Of a stretch of DNA of 64,000 bases, positions 59,860-64,000 are shown piece by piece; the stretch's first letter is position 1, and the number at the start of each line of letters is the position of its first letter. Source of the DNA: Ailanthus altissimus (taxonomy: Eukaryota > Streptophyta > Magnoliopsida > Sapindales > Simaroubaceae); contig OX327711.1 in assembly GCA_946807835.1 (NCBI GenBank), forward strand, positions 19,503,501-19,567,500, written 5' to 3'. The position numbers and the translations under genes were made by a program. The notes beneath the pieces are model-generated. The model ran no database searches and was not told where the DNA came from. It saw nothing but the letters and a program-made list of their open reading frames with translations.

Positions 59860-60223
59860 GACTTTAGACTTGTAGGTAGAAAGAAAATTAGCTTTAATGC
59901 TGCCTTGTCATCATCAATTTGTCTTATTCAATCTCATTCTCACTGTAAGTCCGTGAACCACACACCCCAATCGTTTATTAAGAATGGGTATTTTATAATC
60001 GAAAGTGTGCGACATTCCAAAAGGCGCGTGGTAATATCAGTTCTAACATGAGCCGGCCAGTCGTGTCTTGTCCCCGCGTTCTTCTCGACATTTAGCCCCC
60101 TCTCTCCCCTAACCAAAAGCAAAAAAAAAACTTCTTGGACTTTGATAGAGAAAGAGCATCTTCTTGTTAGAGAAAGAAAGAAAAAAAAAACTTGAGAGAT
60201 TGAGGGAGAAGGAAAGATCCGCC
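59860..60223 (+). promoter_or_regulatory. 14-3-3 promoter and leader region
   Basis: The 360 bp upstream of the 14-3-3 start codon contain no gene. Near the start codon the sequence is purine-rich with A-runs (60120-60190), as in many plant leaders. No clear TATA box was chosen. The MITE ends only about 365 bp upstream of the ATG. Confidence 0.4.
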
Positions 60224-62781
60224 ATGGCCAAAGAACGTGAGAACTACGTCTACATCGCCAAGCTCGCTGAACAAGCTGAACGCTATGATGGTCAGTCTCT
60301 CTCTCGCTTTGTTTATCATAATTCTATATTTGACTGCGGGTAAGTTAGATTATAGTTGTAGGCTTAGTTAAGTTAATTCTCATCTATATTTCATTGAATG
60401 TTAGAGTTTTTTTCTCCCTTTTTTTTTGTCTTGGTACATTGCTTTTAATAGTTGAAAATGGAAAGAGAAAAAATTATGCTAATTGAATTGGATTGATTGT
60501 ACTTGCTTTACTTGAGATCAGTGTATTCAGTGAAAGATCGGATGAATATTTGTAAAGTTATGACTTTTGACACTTGTTTTGAACTGTTAATTGTCATAGA
60601 AATGGTTGATGCAATGAAAAAAGTTGCCAATCTCGATGTGGAACTGACTGTCGAGGAGCGAAATCTGCTGTCGGTTGGTTACAAGAACGTGGTTGGTTCG
60701 CGGAGAGCATCGTGGAGGATTCTCTCATCGATAGAGCAAAAGGAAGAGGCAAGAGGGAATGATCTGAATGTGAAAAGAATTAAAGAGTATAGGCAAAAGG
60801 TGGAAACTGAGTTGTCAAATATCTGCGCTGAAATTATGCGTGTGATTGATGAGCATCTGATCCCATCGTGTTCGGGAGGTGAATCCACTGTTTTTTATTA
60901 TAAAATGTGAGTGTTTTTTTTTTTCTTTTTCATGTTGGGCAAAGGTTATTCATGTAAATAAGTATACCTTTTATTTGATTTGGATGTTTAAGAGTTTATT
61001 TGGTTTCGTGAGGTGGGTGCAGGAAAGGGGATTATTATAGGTACTTGGCAGAGTTTAAGGCTGGTGAGGAAAGGAAAGAGGTTGCTGATCTGTCAATGAA
61101 GGCATATCAGGTTTGACAATGTTATTGGTTTTGATTTGTGTTCTTCCTAACATCATAAGCAAGTGGTTTAAATTTTGATCAAGCACAAAGCTTAATCAAC
61201 CCTTGGATTTATATATTAATTGTTTTGACTTTCATGAAAGAAAAAAGATTAGATAAAGGAATGAAAAGTCTTACTTTTTCCTATGTGTTAGAATGCCGAG
61301 AGAATGAAGGGGTTATAAACAGAAGATTGTTTTCATTGACACTATGATAAAGTTTAAAAGGATATGGAAATAGTTTATTGATCTGGAGGGCCATTACCCA
61401 CTGGTGTTAAGGATATGCTAGCTTGATTTTCCAATTAAACTTGTTTAGTTGTCTTGATCAACTTGTCATTCATTATGTCCAACAAGATTGTTTTCATTGC
61501 AATATATGTTAACATGGTTATCCTAGTGCCAAGATAATTACTTCATTAATCTGGGCTTGTCAACTCTGTTCACCTACTGTTCTATTTGTTTGCAGACGGC
61601 TTCTACTACTGCAGAGGCTGAATTGTCTCCTACCCATCCCATCAGACTTGGTTTGGCCTTGAACTTCTCAGTTTTTTACTATGAAATTCTGAACTCTCCT
61701 GAAAGGTACAGTACACATATCATTATCTTTATGGGACTTTAGAGTTCTATAACTTCTGTTTATTCTATTGGGGACCCATGTGCAATCTTTTTACATGGGA
61801 ACTTGTCCTCCAGGGCATGTCGCCTTGCAAAGCAAGCCTTTGATGAAGCTATCTCGGAATTGGATACATTAAGTGAGGAATCTTATAAAGATAGCACATT
61901 GATAATGCAACTTTTAAGGGACAACCTCACTTTGTGGACTTCTGACATACCAGAGGATGGAGGTAATTCTTTTATTTCTATGAGAGAAATAATATACCCA
62001 TACTTTTACCTCTTGATAGACATGTCAAGGATTAGTTGCATTAATTAGTTTGATTACCATTATTTACTCTCCAATGCATTCTATCCCTACCTTTCAAAAA
62101 TCAAATGCTGTTGATTTATTCAATGTCCTCGTATCAATTTGACACATGCATCATCAAGTGTGCTTGGCTTTTTATCCATGCATATTTCTTATTGCTGCTT
62201 ATTTTGCATAGGATACCATTTACATTTTTTTACTTCTGCATGGTATCAATCCACATTTGAAGTAATTTGTTGGATTTATATCATGTCTAAACATTCATAG
62301 ATAGCAATTAAAGAGACAAACTTGATGCCTGTAATTGAGTTTTGCCCAAACTTCAGATTCCCTAGTGCTAATGAACATCACAAGTAATTTGGTAATCACT
62401 GGATAATACAGGTGTATTGTGTCATGCTTTGATCATGACAAATTGTAGTATGGCTTGTTGTCTTTATTCCAATTGCTGTATTTTGAAAATTCTTCCTTGT
62501 ACCTTAAAAGTGTTGTATGTCCTATATTCAATTTCATTATGAGAAGTGCCTGCAGAAATGACTATGACTTGAAGTTGTTTCAGAGTTTTACCCTTAGGGC
62601 ATAACTACTGTTCCAACTTGTATTTTACTTCTTTGCATTTTGTATTTGCTTCTTTCTTTGTTTGCTTCTTGTTCAGTTTTTTTAAATTTAATTCTTAATT
62701 TTTTTTTATTCAAATGTTACTTTAGGAGATGATGCACAGAAGATGGAAATCTCTACCAAAGGTGGTGAAGGCGAGGAGTAA
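60224..62781 (+). CDS. 14-3-3 protein, epsilon group (GF14 iota-like)
   Basis: 14-3-3 proteins form dimers that bind phosphoserine/phosphothreonine motifs and regulate client enzymes, transporters and transcription factors, mainly in cytosol and nucleus. Six exons: 60224-60290, 60600-60906, 61023-61110, 61596-61705, 61814-61962, 62726-62781. They join in frame to 258 residues, the normal size. Signatures: [39 protein letters not shown] (14-3-3 signature 1 and phosphopeptide-binding Lys/Arg), [28 protein letters not shown] and [20 protein letters not shown] (signature 2). The tail is short and acidic (STKGGEGEE). Start MAKERE and the sequence type fit the epsilon-like group. Introns are GT-AG; the second exon donor splits the Met codon of KMKGDYYR. 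The gene looks intact. Confidence 0.96.
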
Positions 62782-64000
62782 AGAAGCATAGGTGGGTAAT
62801 TTTCTTATTTAGCAACAGTGCTGCAATATCTGTGGTTCTTTTTACATTCTCATGATTTACATCACAATTCTTTTCATCCTCAGTGTGCCAACCATAGCTT
62901 CGGACTGTCAGCATGATAACGAGAAACTTGTATTGCCTTCATAACTCCGGGTGTTTTTCTTAGTTTAAAGAGACATTCAAGTACTATTCTGTTCCTATTA
63001 TGTGGGTTTTACCTCTACAGTAAGAGTTTGATGTTTGGACTGCCAATCCCATTTGCATCCCTGAGCCCTTTTCTATCAGCTGCTGCTAATCAATATGAAA
63101 ATATTAAGTTTAGTCTAGGATTCTTTCTTTGCTTTTATGCTTATATTTTATTGAAATGGTCCTACAAACATTTAGGCAGTCTTTTATCATCTAATTGTTG
63201 GCCATGTTTCTGTACTCGTCATGACAACACTTTTGCCCTTTTCATGATTTGTCTACATAAGTTCATCTTCGTAGTTGTGTTTTTGCAAATCCTATGGTTG
63301 AGACACAATTGATCCTCAGCTTGCAATATTACGGCAGCTTATGTTGACGAATAAATTAGTGATTAGCAGTAATTTAGTGGCTCTAAGGTATAGAGTGCAA
63401 GAACAGTGCTATTTATAAGCTAAAATAAGAGCCCCTCAATGGAGACGTGTAATTCTAGTTTTGCAGGATTAACCAAATGGCTTCAGCGAAATTCTGGTTT
63501 ATACATTAACAATTTAACAGCACATGTGACCCGGGAGAAGTTGAAAGCAAAGCCGTCTTAACCTTCCAAGATAACTGGCAATCGTCGTTGGATAAACAAG
63601 ACCTGTTTTCAAATTGAACAACTCGTTGACAATGATGCAGTGAACATTGAGAAACAATATGCTTGCATGATAATTAAATCTCCCTTAAATCAATTATCAA
63701 CTATCTTAGTAAATTTTACCCCGTTTGATAACCAAATCGAACGGAATGACCTGACCTCACCTGTCAACACTCAATACCCGGTAATTATCTTGTTGCAACT
63801 TTGAAAATGAAATGAAAAACCCATGCTACCCGTTACTTGCGTAAGTGGTTCACCCGTGTTATTCCTAAGAACATGGGGCTTTCTTCACTTGAAGTTATGT
63901 GATTTTTTCTAAACCATTTAATATAAAATAGCAGGAAGTCTTATGAAGTGTTGTCCTCGCCAACCGTTTGTAGGATCATTCAATAGCAGTTTATTATTTA
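62782..64000. other. 14-3-3 3' flank and intergenic DNA
   Basis: Immediately after the stop codon, AGGTGGGTAATTTT and a CCTCAG near 62880 could mark an intron in the 3' untranslated region. The open frame at 63028-63312 has no recognisable domain. Nothing else was identified to the end of the window. Confidence 0.45.

Overview
The window is nuclear DNA of a flowering plant, very probably a eudicot. It is AT-rich, the genes have short exons with GT-AG introns, the families are plant-type (chloroplast ketol-acid reductoisomerase, SAG39-type cysteine protease, plant-specific TFIIB-related PTF2, DUF538), and several LTR retrotransposons and MITEs are present. A woody eudicot such as Citrus would fit, but no species is proven here. 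No bacterial, CRISPR or phage features were seen.

Layout. 1-3080 has no recognisable gene but holds a G-box pair and an I-box. A tRNA-Gly(GCC) gene (3086-3156, minus) lies just beyond the 3' end of ATG7 (3482-7518, minus, 14 coding exons), the E1-like enzyme of autophagy. 7.5-9.3 kb is AT-rich and holds a possible MITE. 9.34-14.64 kb is a decayed Ty1/copia element, split by a 1.1 kb solo-LTR-like insertion. 15.0-17.5 kb is a two-exon bHLH transcription factor (minus). 20.1-28.9 kb is ketol-acid reductoisomerase (plus, 10 exons), whose fourth intron is about 6 kb long because a second decayed copia element sits in it. That element carries a third, inverted LTR. 29.6-31.0 kb is a fold-back element. 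32.3-33.5 kb is a SAG39-like papain-type protease (minus). 36.5-41.2 kb looks like a solo LTR interrupted by another, gypsy-like solo LTR. 44.5-46.1 kb is PTF2 (plus, intronless coding region). 46.8-47.2 kb is a DUF538 protein (minus). 47.9-48.5 kb is a broken J-domain gene with an internal duplication. 51.5-52.6 kb is another fold-back element. 53.6-58.9 kb is a DUF676-type lipase/esterase (plus, 11 exons). 59.6-59.9 kb is a Mutator-like MITE. 60.2-62.8 kb is a 14-3-3 protein (plus, 6 exons).

The genes do not form a pathway; this is an ordinary plant gene neighbourhood of housekeeping and regulatory genes separated by transposon debris. The points most worth a second look are the inverted third LTR inside the KARI intron, the nested solo LTRs, and a shared near-palindrome (AAACG-N4-CG) upstream of ATG7, KARI and PTF2. 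I found no convincing evidence of a new multi-gene system. All exon borders were read by eye from splice signals and family similarity, without cDNA.
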